DNA of 64,000 nucleotides. Origin: Corydoras sp. C115. Lineage: Eukaryota; Chordata; Actinopteri; Siluriformes; Callichthyidae. The notes under the pieces are model-generated. The model saw only the letters and a list, made by a program, of their open reading frames with translations, did no database searches and was not told where the DNA came from. This document shows, piece by piece, positions 35,516 through 48,005 of the stretch (its first letter is position 1; each line of letters begins with the position of its first letter). The stretch is from the NCBI GenBank assembly GCA_019802505.1, contig JAFMOC010000039.1:1178001-1242000 (forward strand). The letters are read 5' to 3'. The translations under genes and the position numbers were made by a program.

Positions 35516-36355
35516 AGCATCAGTCAAAAGTTTGAACACATCTTATTTTTGCTACATTCATTGCCAATCATGACATACTGCAATGTCATAAGTAGATTCT
35601 CTATGGAATCAATAAAATATCTTGTCCAGTTTATCTGTTCACATTACTAAAAAGATTGATTTTGTAGTTCTATAATTCCAGACTGTTGTCCATCTGTTTG
35701 TGGACTACAGTCCATACCTTGTATGCCCCCTTTAATCTGTTCTTTAATGCTCAGGACCACAATAGTACCACTACAGGGCAGGTATTATTTGGTTGTTTCA
35801 TTATTCCTAGGCCAGCAGTGTCATTGAGGTCTCTTAATGAAACTACTGCAGAACTGATGCACTAAAACCCCCTCACTGCTTCAGTGTCACTGCAGAACTG
35901 ACAATAAACAATCCACCACCCAAACACCCTGTTTTGTTATGGTCCTGTGATGGTGGGTGTGGTAGCTCAATTGTTTGGATGTTGGGCTATCAACCCAAAG
36001 GTTGTGGGTTCAAATGCCAGGTACACTAAAGTTACCCATGTAACTCCTTAAGCAAGACCCTTAACTGTTATTGCTTCAAGGGGGCGCTACATCAACCCTG
36101 TGTCCGGACCCCAACCAAGTTGGGATATTTGTAAGTCGCTTTGGATAAAAGTGTCTGCCAAATGACCAAATGTAAAGTTAATATAATATCCTGACCAATA
36201 GAGAACAGAGAACCAACAGGGGACTAACAAAACAAAGAACACAGATGGACTACAGTCTGTAACTGTAAAACTACAAAGTCCATCAAAATGGTAAGTGGAG
36301 AAACTAGACAATGGAGCAAGAAGTGTGTCCAAACTTTTCGCTTGTACTGTATAAA
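35516..36355. mobile_element. Family D element, both arms present, SINE B inside
   Basis: Left arm: CATCAGTCAAAAGTTTGAAC, CCAGACTGTTGTCCATCTGT. Right arm: CAGATGGACTACAGTCTGTA, CAAAGTCCATCAAAATGG, GTGTCCAAACTTTTCGCTTG. SINE B sits at 35948-36178. It begins 355 bases after NPHP4 exon 35106-35161. Confidence 0.8.
35948..36178 (+). repeat. SINE B, full length, nested in family D
   Basis: GGTGTGGTAGCTCAATTGTT (A box), GTTGTGGGTTCAAATGCC (B box), CTTAAGCAAGACCCTTAACT, and TAAGTCGCTTTGGATAAAAG to the end. TCCT sits at both edges, inside the family D phrase TGGTCCTGACCAATAG. Confidence 0.88.
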
Positions 36356-37263
36356 TATATATTTAGATAGAGAATTACAATAAAAGAAAAAATAAGCAAA
36401 CGCGATACGCTGCAAAGCTTCTTTGTTTCACACACAGGTAGGAGATTTAGTTTGGAAGTGTTAGTGCATCTCTGCCATCCTCAGATTTATTAATCTATTA
36501 ATTATTTCAGCCTGCTTTCCATACTCGTCATTATACTAACATTCTTAATAGTTTATATTTTAGTCATTACTTTACCTCTACACATTATTTTCTCATTATA
36601 ATTCATCTTAACTCACAATTCTTATCAGTATTCTCAGCTGCACACACTTTGCTCATGGTTCTTTAATCTGTTAAATAGACTGTGGCTTTGAGCTCAGGAG
36701 AGGATAGCTTTTGCATGCCTGCTGGCTATAAACCTCGAACGTACACAAGAGAGTAAATGAATAGATCCATCTGTTGCACCTATAGTAAATCCACATCGAT
36801 TTACTTTTTGCGTTAATCACTTAGTCCATCTTGTGGAAAATGAAGATTGATTTTATTATTTAATTATCAACTTTTCATCCACACACCACAGTGCATTGCA
36901 AAACACTTTGGTTCTCTCAGATTTTAACTACAAGATGCATTCTATGGGCTGATTATCCAAAAGCAATACATGATTAGTGAAATAGGAAAATGAATAAATC
37001 ATTAGGATGTTGAGGCTGACAAAGAATAGAAACTGGGTAATCTATTATAGCCTATTTATTTTAATGGCTCATTAAATGATGGGTCTCTACTAGCTTTAAG
37101 GTTTTTATCTGTAAAGGATGTCAATCATGAGATTAAATATGCAGTTTCATTGATGCTGAATTAAAGACACAGCTTCGTGATTCTTCAGCTGGAGAACTTT
37201 TAGGATGTTTTCACCTTCTTGGTTCAGGGGTCATTCGTATCATAAAACATAGCTAATGATTAT
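36356..37263. other. No gene recognised
   Basis: NPHP4 intron sequence, AT-rich, no recognised repeat. Confidence 0.45.
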
Positions 37264-38034
37264 GGCAAAAATTTTAATTTAAATCCAGTATTAATAATGC
37301 ATTGTACATATTACTAATCAGAAACAGAATCCCTGGAGGGAAATTAAAAAAAATTAATAAAGATTTTTAAAGTATTCCTAATGCTTTATAACATTTGTCA
37401 TATACATGGCATATAATGTACATAAACGTTTATGACCACACTCATAAAGTGTTATATTGATATGTGATAAGGCTTTAAAACACAATTTAGTATAATGCAT
37501 TAACAAGTATATTTTACCGTTTACCGTTTATTTACTTATTGTAGAGACATAAAGTGTCATAAAGCTTGTAAAATGAATGTGTAAAACTTATAACTTAAAC
37601 CTGAAAAGGACTTAAAATGCTCATTACATTTTATGTAAACTTATAAGCTCTTTTCATAGGCACTAAGTAAAGTGTTATCATTACCACTATGATGGAGACA
37701 CATTAATATTAGTAAATTCTGATAAAAAAAAAAAACAAAGCTTTTAACTGATATAACTATATATAGACTAAGTAAAGTAAAATCATCTTGTATTAAGTCA
37801 GAATATCTTAAAAATTCAATGAATTTAAAGTTTATATTATAATGCATTGTCTATTTGTGTTATAAAGCCTTATGTCATATAGTTTTAAGACTTAATAAGT
37901 GTGATCATTAACATTGTGCATTAACACAGGCTTATGACAAATGTGTTATAAAGACTTTATGCTTTATGACTACTAAATAAATACTATTTAACACTTAATG
38001 CACTATGATCACCAGATTCCTAAAAAGTTTTACC
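37264..38034. mobile_element. Family G element, second copy
   Basis: AAATCCAGTATTAATAATGC, AATGCTTTATAACATTTGTC, ATAATGTACATAAACGTTTA, GTGTTATAAAGCCTTATGTC, CACAGGCTTATGACAAATGT and ending CTAAAAAGTTTTACC. Word order matches the copy at 1886. The left arm has an unrelated insert near 37310-37355. Confidence 0.7.
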
Positions 38035-39822
38035 ATAATGGTGTTTCAATTTAAATAATTAATAATAAATGTTATTTATTCTTATTATTCAGTTTATTCA
38101 GTCAGTACTCTCAGTATGTAATTAGCATTTTTAACACTTGTATTGCATGTGGCTGTTTTAAACATTAATACTAATAATTACACTACTTGTATTGATATTT
38201 GTATAAAAGCCATACTGTCTGATAATCCAATTTAATACCTTATTAACCCCAGACACCCCTTACAGGATGATATTGACATTGAATAATTTAAACACACCTC
38301 CATCATGGACTTAATCCTTGATATTCATTTCATTCCATTTTTCAGATTGTTCATAATGATCGTCTTTGCATAGGGACAGGCATAATTTGCCAATAAGCTT
38401 ATGTGATGTCTTGCTGTTAAAGATCAGCCAGTGAAACTGAAAAGAATTTATATGTAAACGCTTTAATGACCCGACCTGGAAAGCAGTCATTTTTTTATTA
38501 CATTATAACAATCCATTTATTCAAATCACAAACATGTTATTTTTATTTGAAAATACTGGTAGCCATTTGTGCTTGTACTTTACCGGTCACTGGAAAATGT
38601 ATTGTTAAGCATAGATACAAATTAACGGCATAGAAACAAAGTTTGCATTGATACTTTATGCTAAAATTAAACATTATTACATATTTTTTTGTAATTGAGA
38701 TTTTAGTAATAACTAGATTGTTTTCAATATTATTTATTACTGCATTCCTTTAACCTATATCATTTTTTGTGTGTGTCCTTTATACTGCACTTACACAAGT
38801 ATATTTAGTACAGAACATCTATATTATGCATCTGGTTGTATTCAGTGTGAAAATATGTGCATTTACAGTTTTCCATTTTAAAATGTTTGTAATTTTATAA
38901 ACACCAACAAATACATTTGCATTTTTGGCACCAACAGAGCTCAGGTGGTAAGCCAACCTCTAAGGAAGAGTTGTATTGTTGAATGAGGGGCCACTAAGGT
39001 GTGGCACTGGTATATTATGCAGGTTTTAGAAATTAAAAATTTAATGGCTGCAACATTCTGGGCTTTTCATCCTCATTGCCAGAAAAGGTTTGGTAGTCCA
39101 CCAGAGTAATATTTTATGCCACTCAGTGTTTAATACCAGGCCTTTGTTGGTTTTTGCCATGTAATAATGAAACTGGCCCAGACCTAGAGCTATGCCAGTG
39201 TGATTATTACAGCCACCTTCACCTTCTTTTTGTATTTATTTTAAGAGAGAGAGGAAGGAAGCTAGAGAGAGAAGCCTGGGGGATCTGAATACATTTCTCT
39301 CACCAGTCTGACCATTTCGGTAACCTTTGCTTTATTGGGCTGTTGAAATGTTCTTTTGCTGATGGGAAGTCTCGGAGGTCGGCCACATCTCCGAGGATCC
39401 TGATGCCATGATTCAAGTGTGTTTTTCCCCCCTCTTGTTCTCAGCTCTGCAGTTCTGTTTGAATTACGTTACTTATTATATTAAGTAAGCTGTTGTGCCT
39501 CTGAAACCGATGACTGTAGCGCTGCACATCTGTGCCAGTAAACGCAGAAGGATGTGTTTACAAATTTGAACTTTTTGTTAATAGACACTGTACGAAAGCG
39601 AGGGATACGGCTGAAAGTGCGAGCCTGACAACAAGGCATAGGACGCATCGCGCTGAAAACTGCAGGTCTCTAATTTCATCGCCGTCCTCGCGTCAGCTGT
39701 GTGTTGGCATGGTGCTACATGTCAACTGCGGATCCCTGGCATGCTTTCAGACACCGACTGCCATTCTTTATGGAAGAAGCGCGTGGTAATATCATATGTT
39801 AATTCTCTTTCTCATCTTTCAG
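38035..39822. other. No gene recognised
   Basis: NPHP4 intron. Positions 39360-39790 are CpG-richer and repeat-free; the 85-codon plus frame there (39532-39789) has no motif and no acceptor that fits. Confidence 0.4.
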
Positions 39823-39957
39823 CTTTCCCTCTCTCAGCTGGCTGTGTCTTCGCGATACCCAACTCTGGGCCACACAGCAGGGTCGCCATGGCAACAGCAG
39901 CTTCCCGCTCCATTCGCTCCATCCCCGATGGCGTCGGCCCACCAGCTGTCACACGCC
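39823..39957 (+). CDS. NPHP4: NPHP4 internal exon
   Basis: 135 bp, phase 0 to 0, 45 codons. The acceptor has a strong pyrimidine tract (TTCTCTTTCTCATCTTTCAG) and the donor is GCC/GTAAGA. The peptide begins LSLSQLAVSSRYPTLGHTAG and continues with Gln, Pro, Ala and Ser-rich sequence, ending ASAHQLSHA. The LSxSQLAxSxRxPT pattern is the NPHP4 landmark that follows the linker. Two other overlapping frames are open, one of them giving a 109-residue ORF, but neither fits the phases or the family. Confidence 0.87.
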
Positions 39958-41286
39958 GTAAGATTTCCACCCACACACTCACTTGCAAAATAATGTGCAT
40001 GCACATATACACAGCATCATGCACATAAAGAGAACTGTGGTACATTCACACATGTACTGATTCTTTAGAAGCCTAGCATAACATTCAGGTCTGAAAAGTC
40101 CTAACACTCATGCCGTCACTTTTTCACAAACGTCTTACATGTGCTTACTGTACTTACAGTAGGTTCCATACACTTTTATTCCACACACGTTCACAAACGG
40201 TCCTATTCTAAAGGCCACTGCAAACCTCCACTAATGCCTTGTTAAACTGGCAGACATTGGCCATTATTTTTTGACTTTCTCTTCTTTGCTCGATTGCTCC
40301 TCTTTAAAGAGATGAGCCTGCCTTCCTCCAAGTTTAATGCTTGCCGTGGAGCTGTCAGAAAGCTGCTATACAGAGATCTAAGACTAATGAGACCCCTAAT
40401 GAGCAGTCCAAAAGTGGCAGAGACAAGAGGAAAAAAAAAGTGTCTGAGATGCAATGAGAAGAAAACGTGTAGGGTAGGTAGAATTCAAAGAGAGAGAACA
40501 GAAGAGAAAGATGAGTTAACGATAAAGATACGTTCCAGCTTTCATTAAAAGCCTCAAAGAAACTTGGAAACTTTTCTATCCATAAGTCTACTTGTCTGTT
40601 TTCATGTCTTCAGCTCGATCTGTTATCCGTCTGTCTTAGAATGTCTTCAGGAGTTAATGTTTAGTATCAGAAATACAGATGATTGGGGAAGGTAATAAAC
40701 AATCAGTTAAATTACTGTTTATTACATCCAAATGTCCATTTAGTAAATTGTCACAGCTTGCACAGCTTTAAATTAAACTCCTGTAGTGTTTTAATGAACT
40801 CACACTATGATGAAATATAGCGCTCTTTTATGTCCAGCCTGACTTGTGAAAGCTTGACTTCTTCAGGTCATAACTCAGGACTGTAGGCGTTGCTTTACAA
40901 GGAGGCTGAGCTGAGTTATCTAAGGAATAGGAACCTACAGATATACAACATGGACTCAGGGTCTTGTTAATACATTTTGCCTTATATCTCAGAAAAAAAT
41001 TACTATATTATTATTATTACAATTTTAACTTGATGCATACACTTAGCTTGTTGACAATGGTTGCTTTATTTTCAATGAATGAAGTAATGATTTGCTTCAT
41101 ATGGATTTCTTTTTGCCTGGTTCTACTTGATGCAAGACTTCTGGTTGCCATGGTTGCAAACATTCACCTGTGGTGGTCCTGACAATTAAAAAACAGAGCA
41201 AAGAAGTCTAAAAAAACTATGCACAGAAATAAAAAGTCCACAGGCTGTCTTTGAGTAATGAGTGCAAGAACAAGGAGATCTAATAA
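39958..41286. other. No gene recognised
   Basis: NPHP4 intron. Positions 40300-40540 hold an 84-codon Lys/Arg-rich frame (40294-40548) with no phase match to NPHP4. Positions 41573-42320 are AT-rich with a (TTTA)n tract near 41626. Confidence 0.4.
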
Positions 41287-41572
41287 AACTGCCCATCCAG
41301 TGAAGAATGCTTCAGGCGCAGGGCAGATATACCCAGGACAAGGATGCCAATCCATCACTGGGCACAAATCTCCCTCACACAGACAAACAAAATATAGGGG
41401 CAATTTAGAGCAGCCAATTCACCTTAAATCCATTTTTTGGACTGTGGGCGTAAACCCGAGAACCTGGAAGAAACTCACGTGGACAAGGGGAGAACACGGA
41501 AATTCCACCCAGATTGGAACTTAAACCTGGTTCCCCAGTGCTAAAGGCAAACGTGATAACCACTACTCCACT
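41287..41572 (-). repeat. SINE A, near full length
   Basis: CCCATCCAGTGAAGAATGCT, GGGCAATTTAGAGCAGCCAA and a decayed head (AACGTGATAACCACTACTCC). The tail is missing. Confidence 0.83.
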
Positions 41573-42318
41573 CCCAGATTTGACACCCCAGTTATTTTTT
41601 AATATATATGCTTTTTTATTATTTTTATTTATTTATTTATTTATTTATTTTACTTTCTACATAATTTGTTTTTGGCAGGCTTTTTTTCTTAACCATATTG
41701 AATTAACTTTTTTACTTACTGAATCTAAAAAGTTTCGCTCGTGCATGTTCAGAAAAGTTATTACTATTTTTTGGAATGACACCCCAACACTGGAGACAAA
41801 CATGTAATAAATGAGGCACAAAATCATTTCCTAAACTCAATTTAAGAAAATGATTTTAAAAAATATATATTACTTTCACATTAGTGTTTGGTGATGTTGT
41901 TAAAAAGCATGTGGAAAAGCAGTATTACTTCTTCTTTTATTTTCTTTATATTTGCCATATACTGTACATGGTTTAGATATTTGGTTGGAAAATTTCATCA
42001 AACAAGTAAGGTGATCATTCCATGCTGCAGCTGTGAAAACATCCCAGCTTTTATTTTATTGCTGTATTTTTCTGCTCTGGTGGTTTCTAAGTGCACATTC
42101 ATTTTTAATATCTGTTTGCCGTAACTTGTGGGTAAAAATTCCCACAGGATCCTAGACTGTTCTGATCGAAACATTAGTCTGACTGTGTGAAGGTGTGCAG
42201 AGGTAAATAGGAAAGCGGTATGTCATCATGATTCATGGACAGTAGTGCTTAAACACTGCACTCCAGCACAGCCAGCAGGAGTCAGCTTTACAAACTGATG
42301 CACCCTTGGGCTTTTGTG

Positions 42319-42320
<2 letters not shown>

Positions 42321-42379
<59 letters not shown>
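42321..42379. repeat. (AC)29 microsatellite upstream of an NPHP4 exon
   Basis: Uninterrupted AC repeat about 250 bases before the acceptor at 42626. Confidence 0.97.
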
Positions 42380-42386
<7 letters not shown>

Positions 42387-42407
42387 TGCTTTCATGTAAT
42401 GTAAGGT

Positions 42408-42410
<3 letters not shown>

Positions 42411-42483
<73 letters not shown>

Positions 42484-42528
42484 GTATATATGCATGGATC
42501 TATGTATGTGTATATGTATGTGTATATG

Positions 42529-42580
<52 letters not shown>
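42411..42580. repeat. Imperfect (TA)n array
   Basis: 170 bases of TA with TG interruptions and a 50-base TATG/TGTA-rich centre, self-complementary overall. Confidence 0.96.
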
Positions 42581-42582
<2 letters not shown>

Positions 42583-42583
42583 A

Positions 42584-42615
<32 letters not shown>

Positions 42616-42625
42616 GTGTGTGTCA
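42584..42625. repeat. (TG)n forming an NPHP4 acceptor region
   Basis: About 20 TG units with one C interruption at 42611, running directly into the CAG acceptor of the exon starting at 42627. Confidence 0.96.
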
Positions 42626-42626
42626 G

Positions 42627-42775
42627 TTGCATCCCATTGTTGGTAGTATAGCACATCTCGAAGTCAGTGTGATGGAGAAGACAAAAGATGAAACCAATGA
42701 AGAGTATGATCTGAAAGAGCTGACCTTCACACCTGTTCATGCCCCTGTCATCAATCTGGATTCACATTCAGTCAG
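42627..42775 (+). CDS. NPHP4: NPHP4 internal exon with a TG-repeat acceptor
   Basis: 149 bp, phase 0 to 2, donor CAG/GTAAAT. It encodes a segment beginning [15 protein letters not shown] and containing [15 protein letters not shown], matching the NPHP4 pattern ISHLEADL ... LQELPFTPLHAPIV. The acceptor AG lies at the end of a 40-base TG tract (42584-42625), with no classical pyrimidine tract. That tract follows a 170-base TA-rich array and a (AC)29 array. The reading frame also runs upstream through the microsatellite, so the annotated start is set by the AG and the homology, not by a stop. Confidence 0.92.
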
Positions 42776-43420
42776 GTAAATCCACCGTCATTTAAGTCTA
42801 TAGTAAATATGAGCTTCTTCGCTCCATTGCTAAATTTTGGTAATTTTTTTAAGTATTTAAAAAATGCACACTACGATCCCACATAAATGAATGCTGTTTT
42901 ACTGAACATCAGCACAGCTGTCCACATAGGGCTGAGGCTGCGGGCTACTTGCAAAGAGTATAACATTTTTAAACAATAATATGCCACAACAGATATGAAA
43001 CAGATAATGAAGTTCTTTTATAATAGGGTAATTACAATTTAAATAAGACACTGACGTTAAACAAACCTTTCAAAAGTCATTTTTTGAATATGACTCCTAG
43101 AATTCAAGGGGAAAACAGTTAAACAAATGTGATATCGATAGTATTATTGTTTACATTGATTAATATTATTGATGCAATATTCAAACGCTGTAAACTACAC
43201 CTTTGTCTGGGTGGCAAAAAGGATTTTAGAATATGTCATTAATCTAGTTTTTAAAGATTGGTAGTGTTTCTTAAACCAGTAAACAGAAAGGGAGGCAATT
43301 CCAGAAATTAACCTTGTGAAAACATTCAAACACAAATCACGTATGTTTAAAACCACCAGGGTGCTGTAAAGCTGCTTTGAGAAAATGTTTGCTATGTGAA
43401 AGGCCTATTTACTTTAGACT
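42776..43420. other. No gene recognised
   Basis: NPHP4 intron, AT-rich. AAAGCTGCTTTGAGAAAATG at 43371 resembles a short fish repeat word also seen near 1656 and 60375. Confidence 0.4.
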
Positions 43421-43648
43421 TTGGGTGTGGTAGCTCAGTGGTTAGGTTGTTGGGCTATTAATCTGAAGGTTGTGGGTTCAAATCCCAGGTCCGCTGAAGT
43501 TACCAATGTGGGTCATTGAGCAAGACCCTTAAAATTCTTTGCTCCAGATGTACCAGACCTCACCAAATGTATCATGGTCTACCCTGTGTTCCGACCCCAA
43601 CCATCAAGTTGGTATACCTGTAAGTCGCTTTTGGATACTTTGGAATGT
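43421..43648 (+). repeat. SINE B, full length
   Basis: GGTGTGGTAGCTCAGTGGTT (perfect A box), GGTTGTGGGTTCAAATCCCA (B box), CATTGAGCAAGACCCTTAAA, CTGTAAGTCGCTTTTGGATA. It has an extra internal block near 43545-43575. Confidence 0.87.
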
Positions 43649-45708
43649 AAGATATAAATTTTATAGGAAATGATTAACAGACATTCCTAAAACTATAGCT
43701 TTCACTTCAACACTGTGGAATTTTCTTGACCATGATGTATTCAGTTTTATTTATTTATTCATTTATTCATTTCAAGAAGGTTATAGCTAATAATTTTGCA
43801 CCCATCTTGGATAATATAGTTTAAGAATGCCTTTAAATGAATGTGGAGGATTTAGACAGAAAGGAGAAATGCAAATCTATTAATCTAACAGTTCTTACAA
43901 TTTACTAAAGGTCACTTTTTATTACGTGAAATTAATGAGTACCCTGAAGCGAGGCGTTGAAATTAACGAGAGGGGAAATCCGGCACTAAGGCATGGATAT
44001 TGTAAATGTTTAACTTAGCAGAAAATTGCAGTGATCTATAGGTTGTATTATTTCTCCCTTTGTATTTGGAAAATTAAAAACTACTGATGGAAGAGTTGGC
44101 ATAATGACTTTGTCCAGATAATTATATACCGGTGAGTTTGGGAAATTGTGCTATTGATCTTTGCTAGCTTATTATACTGTTGACATGTATATTCTCATGC
44201 TCTCACACTCATGCACTTAATAAGGCTCATCTGTTACCATGATGAAATTCGTTATGCGTCAGCGTGCGTGCATGTCTGTGTGTGTGTCTGTGTGTATTGC
44301 TGGAATTGTTGCTGTAGGCGATGGGATGCATGCTATTCACTCGTCATCTATAGATGCCTGCATTCATCTGTATTCTGAAACTGCACTGGCATAAGATCCT
44401 TACTTTCATAACAAATATTCAGCATCGTAAATCTCATCCAGAGCTTATGGCACTGTATCAGTGTAGTGAAAGGCAGTGTTTTACTCCTTTAGCTCTCTGG
44501 ATCATCCTTTTCTTTGTAATTGCAGTTATCTGGTGCTTGTAGGAGGATTTGCTTTTCTTGCAGAGAGGCTAAGAGACAATCTTGAGCACATTTTTAGATT
44601 GAGTAGACAATTTTTCGTAATACTAGATACCTTATGGCTGCACACTGCATAACTACATACAATTATATGTATGTGGAATTTACTGTTTGTGGTCCTTGTA
44701 GATGGGTGGCACTGTTTAACATATCTGCCTCACAGGGCAAAGGTTCCGAGTTTGATGTCTGTGGGTATTAAACGTATGAAGACGTATGGATGCTTTAAAA
44801 ATGTAATTTCATAATAGCTTTATAATAGCATTTTAAATATGTATGTGTTTACATCACTATAGCGCCACCTTATAGCCAATCTGGACCAAAAGTTGCATTA
44901 CCACGTTATATAAAACCACTTATGGCACTATAACTAAAAATATGTAAATGAATAGATTTCTCCAGATGAAATCACTGAAAAGGTCAGATAGATTATTGCA
45001 ATGTTTGTATTAATTTAGTTAATTAACCTAACAGCAGGCTGTGTAAATAATCTGACTGTTAAACTTTTAAAGTCCTCAGAAAGTGGTAGAGATTTTTTCC
45101 AATTGTCTGGAAGATGTTTTCTGTGACAGTTTGTTCTAAACAGATGTAAGATAATCTGTCTCATGTAACGTACGATGTCTGTCTAATTGTGTGGTGTGTT
45201 TTAGATTTACACATTTTGTATTCTGCATGTTTCACAGTTTCACTCTGAAACTAAATGAAGTAAGACATAGCACTGCTGTTTAGCCTGAATGCCGGTAAAT
45301 GAGATGACAGGTGACAGTAAATCAGAATCTCTGCTTGTGCTGGCTCTGTAGTTTTTTGATGTGCTCGATGTATCTGAAAAGCCTCACTGTTCTGCATGAG
45401 AGCTTTGGTGATGTGAGGTTCAGTTCTGAAAAATCAAGGCTGTGTCACTCAGGGGTGGTGTGAATGTTTGAATCGTGCAGAATTGTAAGAAGGAGAACAG
45501 TGTGCGGGCCTGCAGGCTGTTTTCCTTACTTTTGGCTTTTCCACGCTCACTTACATACTATGCTGGAGTTTGAGTGGAGCTGTTATCATGGACCTGCACT
45601 TGTACTGCTGTTTAAAAATAAAACAAAAAAATTGTTTCGCCAAAAATATTTGGAGCAGTATTTTTTTTAAAAAGTTGCCAAGATCCCAAGAAGAGAGTTT
45701 TACTGCTT
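43649..45708. other. No gene recognised
   Basis: NPHP4 intron. A tRNA-like or SINE-like snippet, GGTGGCACTGTTTAACATAT, is near 44705 but too short to assign. Confidence 0.42.
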
Positions 45709-46190
45709 TTATTACTTATAATACTATGACTACTGCTTTAATAAGTACTGCTACTGCTGCTTACTCCTACTACCATTGCTACTACTACTTCTATTACTTC
45801 TATTAATACTATTACTACTACTATCACTACTGCTTTTATTACTTCTACTACTACTATTAATACTATTTACTACTGCTTTTAATACTGTTACTGCTGCTTT
45901 TATTAATACTACTACTACTACTGCTTGCATTACCTCAATTAATACTATTATTACTGATTTTATTACTACTATTTCTATTACTTGTATGTTTAATGTTATT
46001 ATGGCTGCTATTATTAGTTCTACTATTATAAATGCTATACTATTATAAATTACTGTATAATAATACTACTTACTCTGTATAATACTACTTACACTACTAT
46101 ATATACTATACTACCACTACTACTAAAACTACTTTTACTACTTCTACTATTATTTTTAATATTACTACTACTGCTACTACTCTCTGACTG
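45709..46190. repeat. Degenerate (ACT/ATT)n array
   Basis: About 480 bases of imperfect TACTAC, ATTACT and ATTATT words. It yields a Leu-rich or Thr/Ile-rich open frame that is not a gene. Confidence 0.88.
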
Positions 46191-46701
46191 TGCACACTAC
46201 TCAAAATTTTTTTAGCTTTTCTGGTATAAAACATGAGGGAACTTAAAATCATTATCAAGCCATGGCTTTATAAAATATGATAACCATGTCAAGACATGTA
46301 AATGTTGGCTTTTTCACAGTAAGTGCTTTTAAAGCCCAGCAAATGTGTTGGTGGTACTGTGTAGGTGTGGTTTATTTTTATTTTATAGGCAGCTGAGTGG
46401 TAAGCAGGACTGGTTAAATAAAACACATCATTTTTTCAAAGGTCTGTGTTAAGCATGTATCTCTAGGTTTGATCTCTATTTATATGTATTTATATTATCT
46501 ATTTGTAGATATTTATAATAAGGAATGTTTTGTTCATTAATGTAGGCTGTAGTTTATAATGAAGGTGGACTTACTACAGTAATAGTTTTCAAGCTGCATT
46601 TAAATTTACTGCATAGAATTGTTTACACCTTGTACGAGATGATGAACAAAAGTTGTAATGAATTTACACTATTCTGGGTTTTTGTAAGTGTTGTTTTTCT
46701 T

Positions 46702-47046
46702 TCATTCATTTATTCATTATCTTCCGCTTTATCCTCTATTAGGGTCGCGATGGGGTTCCCCATGCCCATCCAAGGGAGAACGTCTCGGGGCAGATACACC
46801 CAGGACAGGGTGCCAATCTATCGCTGGGCACACACTCACTCACACAGACACACTCTATATGGGGCAATTTGGAGAACTCAATTGACTTGATATATGTTTT
46901 TGGACTGTGGGAGGAAACCGGAGAACCCGGAGGAAACCCACGCAGACACGGGGAGAACATGGAAACTCCACCCAGATGGGGATTCGAACCGGGAATCCCT
47001 AGTGCTGAGAGGCGAACGTGCTAACCACTAAGCCATCGTGCCGCAC
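46702..47046 (-). repeat. SINE A, young full-length copy with target duplication
   Basis: Tail complement TCATTCATTTATTCATTATC to head GTGCTAACCACTAAGCCATC. The 12-base direct repeat GTTGTTTTTCTT is at 46690-46701 and 47047-47058. It lies in the NPHP4 intron 42776-48470, antisense to the gene. Confidence 0.93.
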
Positions 47047-47114
47047 GTTGTTTTTCTTATTGCAGCTTAATTTAGCACCATATATCTTTATTTATGGTCA
47101 CATTTCTGAACTCA

Positions 47115-47355
47115 ATGTATTGGGCCCTATCTCACATCCGGCTTTTAAAGGGAATGGCAAGTTGATTGCTTTAGTGCGTATTACGCCTATAACACACCCA
47201 TGAATAATTAAGAGAATTAGTACATGTCTTTTGTGCTTTTCATAAGGCATAATTTTCCTGTCTTCATGATAGCAAAGACACACTAAAACGCCCTAAATCA
47301 AGATGCATAGTGCACGGCTGGTGTTTTGCTAAAGTTCACTAAAATAAGACCCATT
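47115..47355. repeat. Dispersed repeat with GGGCCCTAT-type end (family F)
   Basis: Starts ATTGGGCCCTATCTCACATC and ends GTTCACTAAAATAAGACCCA, the inverted GGGCCCTATTTTA-like ends seen in a common fish repeat. AGCAAAGACACACTAAAACG and CCCTAAATCAAGATGC are shared with 16575-16655. Confidence 0.5.
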
Positions 47356-47799
47356 CTCTCTATTCAGCGCTTTATATTTAGCCTGTAAACAAAAAGCATG
47401 TGTGGTAGTACTCATTGGACACCCTAAATAAATTTACTGATTTATTCTTTAATTTGTTCTTTTGTTCATTGATTCATTTATTATTTTATTGATTTATAAT
47501 TGCTAAAATTATATTTAAGGCAATTCCATTCAGGTTCATCAATATACAGTTGTGGTACTTTAATTACAAGCATTGCATTATAACTTTTAATTTTGTAATA
47601 ATAGCTTTTCTAAGCCCTTACATAGATGAAACGGCTAATTTTTCAGCACTTACCAAAAAAAAAAAAACACAATATAAGGAGAAGTTCTGAAAACTATGGT
47701 GCAGCTCTGAGAAGCCTGATTATAAAATTTAGAAATGGCACTTGAAGTAATAGGTTATATGCAACTGTGGTCATTTTTCTACCGTCTGGAAGAAGACCC
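47356..47799. other. No gene recognised
   Basis: NPHP4 intron, AT-rich. The same holds for 48006-48470 and 48663-49211. Confidence 0.42.
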
Positions 47800-48005
47800 A
47801 AACTGTCACCCTCAGTTTAAAGAATTTTTTTCCCCAGATGGTCAGTTATGATGAAAGAACCAGCAATACACAGCCTTGCTGTGTTCACAGTATAACAAGT
47901 TTTACACGATTATGGGCTGAGAGGATGCCCTGCAAGAAAATGCTCCTAGATGCTCCTGCTCCAAGTAGCATCTGCTGCTATGTTTTGCCAATAGGGAAAA
48001 AAATA
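47800..48005 (+). pseudogene. Possible Tc1-like transposase remnant
   Basis: In one plus-strand frame, LHDYGLRGCPARK near 47905-47945 resembles the Tc1 motif at the end of the second helix-turn-helix (L-H-x-x-G-L-x-G-R-x-A-R-R-K-P). Stops follow quickly. Without an alignment this is a weak call. Confidence 0.28.

Noticed and set aside
45776..46048. 90-codon Leu/Thr/Ile-rich frame
   Set aside because: Translation of the degenerate ACT/ATT array.
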